NCBI RefSeq assembly: GCF_001690185.1
Contig: NZ_LZGN01000035.1
Location: 1-64,000, forward strand
Direction of reading: 5' to 3'
Origin: Gilliamella sp. wkB308
GTDB taxonomy: Bacteria > Pseudomonadota > Gammaproteobacteria > Enterobacterales > Orbaceae
DNA length: 64,000 nt
Shown here: one piece after another, positions 47,875-56,924 of the stretch
How the letters are laid out: every line of letters starts with the position of its first letter
Position numbering within the stretch: the first letter of the stretch is position 1
Made by a program: the position numbers and the translations under genes
Notes under the pieces: model-generated
Databases searched by the model: none
Told to the model about the DNA's origin: nothing
What the model saw: the letters and a program-made list of their open reading frames with translations, nothing else

Positions 47875-48214
47875 TAGCTTGTCCTTTTTTATCTTCAATC
47901 TTTTTTACCGCTTTTTCCAAAGAGGCAGGTAACAAATAAAGTTCTTGTAGACCATATTCATCTAAAACAGATGAAACGGCACGCGCACAATAAAAACCAA
48001 TAAAAGTCGCATAATTACCATTAATAATTCTTTTTTCAATATTCAGCGCTTGCTCTCGTGTTAATGTGATTTCACGTTGAGAAACATAATCACCATCTTT
48101 CGCATGGTATTTGATAAATTGTTCTATTGAAAAAGGGATGTCTCCATCATCATAAAAAGCTTCTGCTTGTCCTCGATATTGTCGCATGTAATCGCCATTA
48201 GGATCAAAAATCAT
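47861..48214 (-). CDS. Displaced toxin tip (Rhs/VgrG-type C-terminal domain)
   Basis: 117 residues, but the frame stays open upstream to ~48240 (a stop lies there), and no good ribosome-binding site precedes ATG 48214, so it looks like a C-terminal tip cut from a larger gene. The start MIFDPNGDYMRQYRG and the segment YATFIGFYCARAVSSVLDEYG resemble papain-like (NlpC/P60-type) toxin domains found at the ends of Rhs and VgrG effectors, where the Cys would be catalytic. No delivery domain remains. The membrane protein that follows is the likely cognate immunity protein. The family assignment is from pattern memory only. Confidence 0.5.
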   Translation of the reverse strand: MIFDPNGDYMRQYRGQAEAFYDDGDIPFSIEQFIKYHAKDGDYVSQREITLTREQALNIEKRIINGNYATFIGFYCARAVSSVLDEYGLQELYLLPASLEKAVKKIEDKKGQASENN

Positions 48215-48400
48215 GCATTGATAGCTAGTAGGGATTTTATATTAAATGTACAAATTTAATAAAAAAATGCTAAAGCTTATTTTTTGTTAATTTTTTCAGA
48301 TTTGAAGGTTCTAATCATAAATTTTCATTTCTAAATAATTTGTTATCAATGATAATGAGTAAAATGCTTAAATTGTGTCAAAAGTTAAGGAATAATAAAA

Positions 48401-49156
48401 ATGGAACAGCGAATAAAACAAAAACTTACCGAATTAGAACAACAATACCGTATCCATATTCTTTATGCCTGCGAATCGGGCAGTCGAGCGTGGGGGTTTC
48501 CTTCGCCAAATAGCGATTATGATGTACGTTTTATTTATGTTCATCCATTAGATAGATATTTAGCCATTGATAATCCTGAATCACATTTTACTTTTCCCAT
48601 AGACGACGAACTGGATTTACAAGGTTGGGATTTGAAAAAGACCCTACAGTTAATCCGAAAATCCAATACTACGCCGTTTGAGTGGTTGCAATCTCCAATT
48701 ATTTATCAGCAAAATCAATCAATTGCTCAGCAATTATGGCAATTGTGTGCAGACTTTTTTAATACACGTGGTAACATCTATCACTATTTAGGTATTGCTA
48801 AAAGCTCGCTGCAAACTATCGATGGCAAAGAGATTGGTGTTAAAAAATTGTTTTATGTGTTAAGACCTTTATTGTGTGCTAAATGGTGTTTAGAAAAACG
48901 GCAAATCGCTCCTATGGCAATAATGCCATTATTAACACTATTACCGGATAATTTAAGACAGCAAATAAATGATATTATTAGATTAAAAGCAACTATGGTG
49001 GAATCAGCATCGATAACTATTGCGCCAGAAATCTTATCGTTCATTGAACAATCCATGATTGATATCAGTGCAGAAGTTGAGTCTATCACTGAACAGCATT
49101 TTAAGGCAGATAAATTAGATCGCTTTTTTATACAAACGTTAATGAGCTTAAAATAA
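48401..49156 (+). CDS. RlaP-family nucleotidyltransferase 1
   Basis: 251 residues with an AAGGAAT box. The polymerase-beta-type nucleotidyltransferase core is near the start: CESGSRAWGFPSPNSDYDVRF, with the G-S and D-x-D catalytic pattern. A helical C-terminal domain follows. PF10127 is named RlaP, for RNA-repair-pathway polymerase-beta family, and such genes frequently accompany rtcB. A second RlaP-like gene follows 15 bases later. No sigma-54 promoter is seen directly upstream. Confidence 0.85.
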   Translation: MEQRIKQKLTELEQQYRIHILYACESGSRAWGFPSPNSDYDVRFIYVHPLDRYLAIDNPESHFTFPIDDELDLQGWDLKKTLQLIRKSNTTPFEWLQSPIIYQQNQSIAQQLWQLCADFFNTRGNIYHYLGIAKSSLQTIDGKEIGVKKLFYVLRPLLCAKWCLEKRQIAPMAIMPLLTLLPDNLRQQINDIIRLKATMVESASITIAPEILSFIEQSMIDISAEVESITEQHFKADKLDRFFIQTLMSLK

Positions 49157-49171
49157 GGAAAGGAACACGAC

Positions 49172-50233
49172 ATGACAATTGATGATTTAAAAGCACAAAA
49201 TCTCATTTTGTTTGAAGTGATTAGTGGTAGTCGTTCGTTCGGATTAGCTACCGAAACATCGGATACAGATATCAAAGGGGTGTTTTATTTACCTAAAGAT
49301 AAATTTTATGGACTCGAGTATATTCCGCAAATTAGTAATGAAACCAATGATATCGTCTATTATGAATTAGGTCGTTTTGTAGAGCTTTTACTTAAAAATA
49401 ACCCGAATATTTTAGAAGTATTGGCTTCTGCACCCGACTGTATTTTATATCAGCATCCAATTATGCAGCAGTTAACCCTTGATCTATTTTTATCCCAACA
49501 AACTAAACAAACCTTTGCTCACTATGCCATGTCACAAATTAAAAAAGCCAAGGGATTGAATAAAAAGATTAATAATCCAGTCGAGGTGAAGCGTAAAACG
49601 GTCCTTGATTTTTGTTATATTATTCAAGGTCAGCATGCTTATCCCCTCACCAATTGGTTAAATGAAAAGCGTTTTGATCAACACTTATGTGGTTTGGTGA
49701 ATGTTCCACATAGTCGAGATTTATATGCCCTTTTTTATGATGCATCAGGGGATTGTGGTTATCATGGTATTATTCAACAGGATGATTCGACCGAGCTGTG
49801 CTTGTCTTCAATAAAAGTCGACACCCCAGTAATTGCTTACTTAAGTTTTAATCGTGATGGTTTTTCATCGCATTGTCGTGATTATAAGGCTTACTGGCAA
49901 TGGGTTGCTAAACGTAATGAACAGCGTTATCGCAGTAATATTGAAAATGGTAATGATTTTGATGCTAAAAATATGATGCATACCATTCGCTTATTACAAG
50001 TTGCTCATGAAATTATGACCAAAGGCACCATTACCAATAAACGCACTAATCGAAACGAACTGCTCGCAATTAAAAATGGTCAATTAAGCTATGACGAAAT
50101 TATGAATATGGCCAAATCATTATTTGATGACATTGAAACCGCAACACTAACCACAACCTTACCTGAAATGCCCGATTCAGATGAAATTATTGCTCGGTTA
50201 GTTAAAATGCGGGAGTGGTTATATAATCGATAG
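49172..50233 (+). CDS. RlaP-family nucleotidyltransferase 2
   Basis: 353 residues with an AAGGA box before the ATG. The catalytic core SGSRSFGLATETSDTDIKGVF carries the same G-S...D-x-D pattern as gene 1 but with a longer, different C-terminal domain (DFCYIIQGQHAYPL, FDAKNMMHTIRLLQVAHEIM). Two adjacent RlaP paralogues are known in extended RNA-repair operons, where they are expected to add nucleotides to damaged RNA ends. The second gene ends the cluster. Confidence 0.85.
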   Translation: MTIDDLKAQNLILFEVISGSRSFGLATETSDTDIKGVFYLPKDKFYGLEYIPQISNETNDIVYYELGRFVELLLKNNPNILEVLASAPDCILYQHPIMQQLTLDLFLSQQTKQTFAHYAMSQIKKAKGLNKKINNPVEVKRKTVLDFCYIIQGQHAYPLTNWLNEKRFDQHLCGLVNVPHSRDLYALFYDASGDCGYHGIIQQDDSTELCLSSIKVDTPVIAYLSFNRDGFSSHCRDYKAYWQWVAKRNEQRYRSNIENGNDFDAKNMMHTIRLLQVAHEIMTKGTITNKRTNRNELLAIKNGQLSYDEIMNMAKSLFDDIETATLTTTLPEMPDSDEIIARLVKMREWLYNR

Positions 50234-50385
50234 TAAGTAATAAAAAAAACAATCAGCTAACGAGTAAATTACGATAATTCTTCTTAATCTCTAAACAATA
50301 AAATTATAGATGTTTATTTTTAACAAACACGACTCTTTCAAACAGCATATTTATCACCCAAGCCATTCAATCCGAGAGGTTTATT

Positions 50386-50559
50386 TTGAATCATTCACTC
50401 TTTTTTGATACAGAAATAATAATAGATACCACTATAAAAAATTATGGAATATATACAATTGAGGAAAGAGAAATCAATTACCAAAATGTTTCAAATTATA
50501 AAAATGAAATATCCAAATCATTAAGGTTATATAGAAATAAATCCCTAAATTTTTACTAA
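50386..50559 (+). CDS. Possible small gene of 57 residues
   Basis: TTG start with a good AGAGG element 6 bases upstream; the product begins MNHSLFFDTEIIIDTT and ends KSLRLYRNKSLNFY. It fills part of the 50234-50555 gap and overlaps the end of the convergent membrane-protein gene by 4 bases. Coding-like but not recognised. It could be a fragment. Confidence 0.35.
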   Translation: MNHSLFFDTEIIIDTTIKNYGIYTIEEREINYQNVSNYKNEISKSLRLYRNKSLNFY

Positions 50560-51107
50560 ACAGGAATATGTAAATTTTTGACTTCATAGCGAACACCTGA
50601 CAAATTTAAATTACTAAAAAAGTAATCAATTTGGTCATGTGTGTATACCCCACTTATCACGCTTTTTTTTAGTTTTACTTTTTTATTTTTAAAAGTTATA
50701 AATAATATATATATAGGATGCCATTTCCCTATCCATCTTATCCTTTTCCATAGTATCCCTTTAGGTGGATACTTGAAATATTCGACCTTAATGATTTTAA
50801 CTTCAAGATCTTGGCAAATTGGAATATAAATTTTTGGTCTAATTTTTCGTAAAATAATAATGCTTTTCTTTGTGATATGGAAAGTTGGAGTCATGCATAG
50901 CCATGCTAAAATAGTAGCAGGAAAAAACCACACACCGTGAATTGAAAATAATAATTCATCAACACCTATAAATAAATTTATAACAGCTAGAAAAATAAAA
51001 ACTAATAACAAAAGAGACCAAAATAAAACACCAAAAGTCAGTGCTGTTGATATAATATCCATAAAAGATTTTTTTAATGGTTTATTTTGTTTTCTTTTTG
51101 TATTCAT
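50556..51107 (-). CDS. Unknown two-helix membrane protein
   Basis: 183 residues from ATG 51107; a TTG at 51149 would add 14 residues and neither has a clear ribosome-binding site. Two hydrophobic segments near the start (FGVLFWSLLLLVFIFLAVIN and VWFFPATILAWLCMT) are followed by a lysine-rich basic domain with a PH-like strand pattern. The family is not recognised. It stands alone next to the RlaP genes. Confidence 0.55.
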   Translation of the reverse strand: MNTKRKQNKPLKKSFMDIISTALTFGVLFWSLLLLVFIFLAVINLFIGVDELLFSIHGVWFFPATILAWLCMTPTFHITKKSIIILRKIRPKIYIPICQDLEVKIIKVEYFKYPPKGILWKRIRWIGKWHPIYILFITFKNKKVKLKKSVISGVYTHDQIDYFFSNLNLSGVRYEVKNLHIPV

Positions 51108-51491
51108 TTTTACTATGTTTTTTAACGATGATAAATCTATTATTTTCAATGGAATTATAATTTATTATTTTATAATAATTATTTTTAAATACCAAATTCT
51201 AAAAATCAAAATTATCCCAATGAATATGATTGAAAAATATTTTTTTAGTATAAAACGAATGTATTATTACTCTATTTCTAGACAGCTTTACTAATTAGGT
51301 CATTTATCATAATTTCTATAATACTTTATCTTAAGATAACCCAATATTGATATTCATCACTAATGCTAATTAATTACTGTTCAAGTGAGTATAGTTGACG
51401 TTCTGATAACCCGTTTTTTATAACAGGAAAGTTAGATTTACACATATTACCAATTATTTAACGTGATTTAGAATGTCTATTGATTAACTAA

Positions 51492-51665
51492 CATAAAGGA
51501 ATTGATGACCCATATGAACTATCCACAACTTTCGATGAACAACTTATTATGGCGTTTCAATCAAAAAACCAACACAAGTGTTGGCATTTTCTTACTACCT
51601 TATTCGCTCAACAATTTTTTAATTCAATAGAACAAAATGATTTAGTGTATATCCTTGTAACCTGA
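51492..51665 (+). pseudogene. Possible gene remnant
   Basis: The 51108-51674 gap is mostly AT-rich and empty, but from 51492 an open frame of ~57 codons reads coherently (GIDDPYELSTTFDEQLIMAF, then KCWHFLTTLFAQQFFNSIEQ) and ends at TGA. There is a stop just upstream and no start codon with a ribosome-binding site. It looks like the end of a lost gene. Confidence 0.3.
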
Positions 51666-51674
51666 TACAACCGT

Positions 51675-53348
51675 TTAACTATTTATATGCAACCAATACA
51701 TAGCCTCATAAGGTTGTAACACCATTTCTGGCTTTAATATAGTTTGGTTTTCATAATTACCTAGCAATCTTTGCCAATGACGATTTTCAAACCCATTAGG
51801 TAATTGCCATTTAACCGTATTTTCGGTCAGATTGGCTATCACGAGTAACGTTTGATTATTCCAATGTCTGGCATAGCACCAACAATTAGCAACATCAGGC
51901 GTTAGATCTTGATAGTCACCGAAAATAAAGATCGGATACATTTTGCGTAATTTGATTAAGGTTTGATAGCAATAGAAGATTGAATTGGGATCGTCAAGCG
52001 CTGCCTTAACATTGATTTTTGAATAATTATTTGCCACCTCAATCCAAGGTTTACCTTGGCTAAATCCGGCATTGGCAGTATGATCCCATTGCATTGGCGT
52101 TCGGCTATTGTCGCGTGACTTACTGGCAAGAATCGCTAACATGTCAGACTCTGACATACCTTCGGCAATTTTTTCTTGGTAGATGTTAAGACTTTCCACA
52201 TCTTTATATTGCGAAATATGAGTAAAATGGGGATTTGTCATCCCGATCTCTTCACCTTGATAAAGGTACGGTGTGCCTTGTAGTCCATAAAGAATCATCG
52301 CCAGCATTTTAGCTGATTCGCTGTGATATTGATCTTCATTACCTAAACGTGACACAATACGAGGTTGATCGTGATTACACCAGAAAATTGCATTCCACGC
52401 CTTACCGTGCATACCCTTTTGCCAATAGCCAAGTATTTTTTTGAGTTCAAGTAAATCGGGCTTAGCCAGCGTCCATTTTTCCCCATTTGGATAATCAATT
52501 TTTAAATGATGAAAATTAAACGTCATTGTCAACTCTTTACCATCCAATGCGGCATATTTTTGACAGTTTTCTAATGTAGTGGATGACATTTCGCCCACTG
52601 TTTTTAAACCATTAGGTAGGAAAACATCTCGGCTTATCTCTTGCAAAAATTCGTGTATTTTGGGGCCGTCTGTATAATATTTTCGACCGTCCCCTTGGAC
52701 ATCATCCGGAAAGTCTTGCTGTTTAGAGACCAAATTAATCACATCCAGCCTTAATGCATCGACGCCTTTATCCGCCCAAAATTGACACACATTTTTAATC
52801 TCTTGGCGTACGGTTGGATTTTCCCAATTGAGATCGGCTTGCTGTTTTGCGAACAGGTGTAAATAGTATTGTCCTGATTGCTCATGCCACTGCCAAGCGT
52901 TACCGCCAAATTTTGACCGCCAATTGTTGGGTTCTGAGCCGTCAGCTTTGGCATCTTTCCAAATATAAAACGATCGAAAAGGACTGGTTTTATCTAAGGC
53001 AGATTTAAACCATGGATGCTCTGTTGAAGTATGGTTAAATACCATATCCATCATAATACGGATATCACGTTCATGCGCTTGCTTAACCAATAATTCAAAG
53101 TCGTCCATCGTGCCATAAGCCGGATCAATATCATAATAATCCGATACATCATAACCATTATCAACTTGCGGAGAGGGATAAATTGGCGTTAACCAAATCG
53201 CACTAATGCCCAGATTTTTAAGATAATCCAATCGGCTTATAATGCCTAATAAATCTCCCGTTGAACCAGTACCACTGGCTTGAAAACTTTTGGGATAGAT
53301 TTGATAAATAGTACCATTTTGCCACCAAGGGATTTCGTTCGTATTCAT
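51675..53348 (-). CDS. treC: Alpha,alpha-phosphotrehalase TreC
   Basis: A 557-residue GH13 hydrolase that splits trehalose 6-phosphate to glucose and glucose 6-phosphate. It follows E. coli TreC closely: WWQNGTIYQIYPKSFQ at the start, QVDNGYDVSDYYDIDP, MDMVFNHTS, nucleophile Asp in DALRLDVINL, acid/base Glu in TVGEMSS and third acid in NHDQPRIVSRLG. Second gene of the treBC operon, 75 bases after treB. Confidence 0.96.
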   Translation of the reverse strand: MNTNEIPWWQNGTIYQIYPKSFQASGTGSTGDLLGIISRLDYLKNLGISAIWLTPIYPSPQVDNGYDVSDYYDIDPAYGTMDDFELLVKQAHERDIRIMMDMVFNHTSTEHPWFKSALDKTSPFRSFYIWKDAKADGSEPNNWRSKFGGNAWQWHEQSGQYYLHLFAKQQADLNWENPTVRQEIKNVCQFWADKGVDALRLDVINLVSKQQDFPDDVQGDGRKYYTDGPKIHEFLQEISRDVFLPNGLKTVGEMSSTTLENCQKYAALDGKELTMTFNFHHLKIDYPNGEKWTLAKPDLLELKKILGYWQKGMHGKAWNAIFWCNHDQPRIVSRLGNEDQYHSESAKMLAMILYGLQGTPYLYQGEEIGMTNPHFTHISQYKDVESLNIYQEKIAEGMSESDMLAILASKSRDNSRTPMQWDHTANAGFSQGKPWIEVANNYSKINVKAALDDPNSIFYCYQTLIKLRKMYPIFIFGDYQDLTPDVANCWCYARHWNNQTLLVIANLTENTVKWQLPNGFENRHWQRLLGNYENQTILKPEMVLQPYEAMYWLHINS

Positions 53349-53381
53349 TGTTTGCTCTTAATTATTCATCTGTCATAAATT

Positions 53382-53404
53382 AACCGTTCCATAATTGAAC
53401 GGTT
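53382..53404. other. Hairpin between treB and treC
   Basis: AACCGTTC (53382-53389) and GAACGGTT (53397-53404) pair around a 7-base loop in the 75-base spacer. No T tract follows on either strand, so it may set relative levels or stability of the two messages. Confidence 0.5.
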
Positions 53405-53423
53405 AACGGTTATTGAATCGTGT

Positions 53424-54851
53424 TTAGCGAATATCTAACGTACCTTTTTTCAATTTTATTTTATAAACAACTGATGTTAAAACAATAGGTACGACAATTG
53501 CCACAATCATAGCTAATGCATAAATTCCCCAATAAATCGGTTTAATGGATAAAATACCAGGTAATCCACCCACACCTATACCATTAGATAATACACCATG
53601 TAAACCACAGATTAACCCAGCACTCGCCGCTCCAATCATGGCGCAGAACATTGGGAATTTATAGCGTAAGTTGATACCGTACATAGCTGGCTCAGTTACA
53701 CCTAGGTAACCTGATATCGCAGCCGGTATGGAAACTTCACGCTCATTATGTTTTTTACTGATTAGAATGATGCCAACAACGGCTGAAGCTTGAGCAATAT
53801 TGGATAAGGCAATAATTGGCCAAATCGGTGTACCACCCATACTATGTGTCATCTGCATATCGATAGCTAATGTAGTATGATGAATTCCTGTAATAACCAA
53901 AGGTGCATAGAAGAATCCAAAAATAGCCGAACCAATGAAGGCATAATCACCCGTCATTAGGTATTTAACCACATAAGCAATACCATTGCCCAACATTCGT
54001 CCGATTGGTCCTAAAAGAAAATGTGCAAGGACGACGGCTAATAGTATTGATACAATTGGTACAATCACTAAAGTTAGGTAATTAGGGACAATTCTACGTA
54101 ATCGAGTTTCAATCCATCCTAACGCTAAACCGGCAAAAATAGATGGAATCACTTGTGCTTGATAGCCGACTTTTTGAATCGTAAACCAACCAAAATCCCA
54201 CACTTCGGGAATCTTTTTCCCTAGATCATAAGCAGTCATCAGTTGTGGGGAAACCAATGTTATCCCTAAAACAATCCCTAACACAGGGGAACCGCCCATT
54301 TTTTTGACTGTAGACCAGCATATGGCTACTGGTAGAAAGTTGAAAATCGCTTCACAAGGTAACCAAAGAAAACTATGAATAGGTACCAACCAAGTATAAG
54401 TGTCAGTAAGTGGTTTATCATTTATAGTTGGCATGTCACCAATCACGTTACGTAAGCCGAGTAATAATCCCCCCGCAATCAGTGCGGGTAATAATGGCAC
54501 AAAAATTTCAGCTAAATTTGAAATTAAGCGTTCAAACCATGACATATTTTTTTTAGCTGAGGCTTTTGTTTGCTCTTTAGTCGCTTCATCAATATTTAAT
54601 CGATCAATCAATAATTTGTAATAACTATCAACATCCGTTCCAATAATAACTTGAAACTGCCCAGCATTATTAAAACACCCTTTTACAAAAGGTAATCCCT
54701 CTATGGCTTTTATATTGGCTAATTTGGGATCAGACAGTGCAAATCTTAATCGTGTTAAACAGTGAGTAACACTCGCAATATTTTCTTTTCCACCCACACA
54801 ATCAATTAATGCGGTTATCGATTCTGAGGCGATATTAGGATCTTTAGCCAT
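53424..54851 (-). CDS. treB: PTS trehalose transporter, EIIBC component
   Basis: 475 residues from ATG 54851 with GGGAG upstream; a TTG two codons earlier is less likely. The EIIB domain carries the phospho-accepting Cys31 (ASVTHCLTRLRFAL). The EIIC domain has about ten membrane segments and the GIHHTT substrate motif (VITGIHHTTLAID). It imports trehalose as trehalose 6-phosphate and feeds TreC. The gene lies downstream of treR with operator and CRP sites between them. Confidence 0.95.
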   Translation of the reverse strand: MAKDPNIASESITALIDCVGGKENIASVTHCLTRLRFALSDPKLANIKAIEGLPFVKGCFNNAGQFQVIIGTDVDSYYKLLIDRLNIDEATKEQTKASAKKNMSWFERLISNLAEIFVPLLPALIAGGLLLGLRNVIGDMPTINDKPLTDTYTWLVPIHSFLWLPCEAIFNFLPVAICWSTVKKMGGSPVLGIVLGITLVSPQLMTAYDLGKKIPEVWDFGWFTIQKVGYQAQVIPSIFAGLALGWIETRLRRIVPNYLTLVIVPIVSILLAVVLAHFLLGPIGRMLGNGIAYVVKYLMTGDYAFIGSAIFGFFYAPLVITGIHHTTLAIDMQMTHSMGGTPIWPIIALSNIAQASAVVGIILISKKHNEREVSIPAAISGYLGVTEPAMYGINLRYKFPMFCAMIGAASAGLICGLHGVLSNGIGVGGLPGILSIKPIYWGIYALAMIVAIVVPIVLTSVVYKIKLKKGTLDIR

Positions 54852-54954
54852 CTCCAAGTCTCCCTATCATAGATATTTAGCTGAATTAGCTATTAATACA
54901 TTGGCTATGTTTGAATTAGGATTTAGCATAGATTGAAAAAGACAAACAATAAAT

Positions 54955-54966
54955 GGGAACGTTCCC
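54955..54966. promoter_or_regulatory. TreR operator
   Basis: The perfect palindrome GGGAACGTTCCC matches the known TreR recognition sequence and lies between treR and treB. Binding would repress treBC, and repression should be lifted by trehalose 6-phosphate. Confidence 0.85.
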
Positions 54967-54970
54967 TATT

Positions 54971-54986
54971 TGTGATTGATCTCACA
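54971..54986. promoter_or_regulatory. CRP (cAMP receptor protein) site
   Basis: TGTGA (54971-54975), six bases and TCACA (54982-54986) form a perfect core match to the CRP consensus, 4 bases from the TreR operator. Carbon-catabolite control of treBC is inferred. Confidence 0.85.
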
Positions 54987-55024
54987 TAAATAATAAAAAC
55001 TATAATAATTTTAAATTGTTATCG

Positions 55025-55993
55025 CTATTTATTAACAGCCAGTTGGCAAGGGATAGTCACCGTTTTGAGTTCAACTTCATCGGTTAACATTCGGAGTAAT
55101 TCATGAGCGGTATAAGTTCCAGCTTTATCAAAACCTAACTCCACAGATAACGTTTGTGGAAAAAGAAAACGGAGCAATTCACTCTGTCCGATACTCGCAA
55201 CAATGGTATTATTAAGTTGCTTTTCATGAAGATATTTATGCAAACCTAACGCAAGCGTTTCAGTCGCACAAACAATAGCAGAAGGTGATGATTTAATGAC
55301 TGTTTGAGCAAGATGATAGCCTGACAGGTAACTTAAGTTTCCTAAACAAGCATTAGGGGTGATTTGATGAAGCTGACAAAAATCCAGATAAGCTTGATAA
55401 CGTAGCGCACCGGTAGTTTGGTCTTGTTGTTCAATACCAATAAAAGCAATATTACGCTGTTTTTGTTGATGATATAAATGCTCAAGTAAGTGAGTTACTG
55501 CACCGATATCATCGTAACAAACACACATATGATTAGGGAATGAACGAGCAATAACCACACTCTTATTTTGCCAGAAAGACAATACTCCCTTATCCAATCC
55601 TGTAAAGGCAAAAACCACGACACCGTCAGCCTGCTTATCTTTCAACATGGCTAAATGTTCTTCAACCTTTTCAACATTAAATTGGCTTTCCATAATAATC
55701 GGATCATAGCCATGTTGATAAAATATTGGCAGCATACTACTGACAGCTTGATTTTCAGACATCGACTCAAGACGAGTAACAATAATACCAATCACTTTAT
55801 TACCATAACCTCGCATTGCTCTTGCAGATTTAGACGGCGTAAATTGATATTGTTCAATAATGGCATTGACTTTATTACGTGTTGCTTCTTTCACCATTGG
55901 GTCATGGTTAATTACTCTTGAAACCGTTGATTTGCTTACTCCGCTAAGTTTGGCAATATCCTTAATGGTTAAGTGGCTCGATGACTTGCTCAT
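55025..55993 (-). CDS. treR: Trehalose operon repressor TreR
   Basis: A 322-residue LacI/GalR-family repressor. Residues ~8-60 are the HTH and hinge helix (LTIKDIAKLSGVSKSTVSRV, TPSKSARAMRG), followed by the periplasmic-binding-protein-like effector domain (NKVIGIIVTRLES, DGVVVFAFTG). The TreR-specific ligand is trehalose 6-phosphate. Same strand as treBC and directly upstream. Confidence 0.93.
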   Translation of the reverse strand: MSKSSSHLTIKDIAKLSGVSKSTVSRVINHDPMVKEATRNKVNAIIEQYQFTPSKSARAMRGYGNKVIGIIVTRLESMSENQAVSSMLPIFYQHGYDPIIMESQFNVEKVEEHLAMLKDKQADGVVVFAFTGLDKGVLSFWQNKSVVIARSFPNHMCVCYDDIGAVTHLLEHLYHQQKQRNIAFIGIEQQDQTTGALRYQAYLDFCQLHQITPNACLGNLSYLSGYHLAQTVIKSSPSAIVCATETLALGLHKYLHEKQLNNTIVASIGQSELLRFLFPQTLSVELGFDKAGTYTAHELLRMLTDEVELKTVTIPCQLAVNK

Positions 55994-56199
55994 AATAATT
56001 TTGCTGAATAAAGATCAATAAAATTATAGTAATATAGTTTCAACAAAATTGCGATACGGTAGCTGTTTGGATGATATTAAAAATCATGAAATATTGGTAT
56101 ACCTAAATTAATGTCTAATGGTAGAATCAGGTTAAAATTTAACAGGTCATTAGTAGTACTGTTTAACTCAATATCTCACTTTACGACAAGCGATTAAAC

Positions 56200-56748
56200 A
56201 TGAAAAAATTATATTTACTGTTAGGTTATATCTTATTTTTTGTCAGTTTATCCGGACACGCATCAAGTAATGTCACCAAAATAGCTACCGTTAAAGAACA
56301 ATTTAAAACTGCTCTATTATGTCAATCAAAGCCTTTTGCCATCGAAGATAAAAAAATCATTGCTGAACTTGAAAAACAAAAAATTACCATAAAAAACAAA
56401 CAACAAGATAATATCACTGGAATCGAATACCATTTTAAGCAACCTATCAAAATCAAGAATGTATGGGTGAATATGATTCGTTATGAAAGCGATAATTTTG
56501 TCACATCTTTTTATGCTAAAGCCAAAGGGGATATGCACAAGTTCGCTAAATTGATTGGTGCTAACACTATATTGCGTAGCTGTGAAGAACCCATTCCTTT
56601 GAATGATACAGACATATACCGAAAAGATATTACCCCTATTACGGACAATAAACTTTACCCTGATACTATAATTATTGGTCAGGATAATGACTCAAAACCG
56701 AATGATTTTTATTTTATTTGTTCTAAAGTTGAGGCTAATGAGCCTTAA
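56200..56748 (+). CDS. Unknown secreted protein
   Basis: 182 residues with a Sec signal peptide (residues 1-21, cleaved after SLSGHA) and two cysteines that could pair. I recognise no family. Divergent from treR by ~200 bases with no obvious shared control. Confidence 0.6.
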   Translation: MKKLYLLLGYILFFVSLSGHASSNVTKIATVKEQFKTALLCQSKPFAIEDKKIIAELEKQKITIKNKQQDNITGIEYHFKQPIKIKNVWVNMIRYESDNFVTSFYAKAKGDMHKFAKLIGANTILRSCEEPIPLNDTDIYRKDITPITDNKLYPDTIIIGQDNDSKPNDFYFICSKVEANEP

Positions 56749-56795
56749 TTTTTTGCTTAATGAATATTATCCTATTAATTTATTTATATTATGTT

Positions 56796-56892
56796 ATGCA
56801 CTTGTCTTAAACACTGAGCAACATTGGTAATGTGTGAATTTCATATTAGGTGGTACTTGGTTATAAACTTTTCGATTGAATGCATCAATTCA
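56796..56892 (-). pseudogene. Frameshifted hxlR remnant
   Basis: On the minus strand the sequence encodes NRKVYNQVPPNMKFT and then, in another frame, HITNVAQCLRQVH. These match successive parts of the intact HxlR regulator at 60641-60976 (HRKVYAQVPPKVEYT, LTDVGQSLKQVH). It is a decayed fragment of the same gene family, in the same orientation, on the other side of mcrBC. Confidence 0.8.
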
Positions 56893-56924
56893 TTCTAATG
56901 GTGTCGAATCTTGATGCAGATTGC

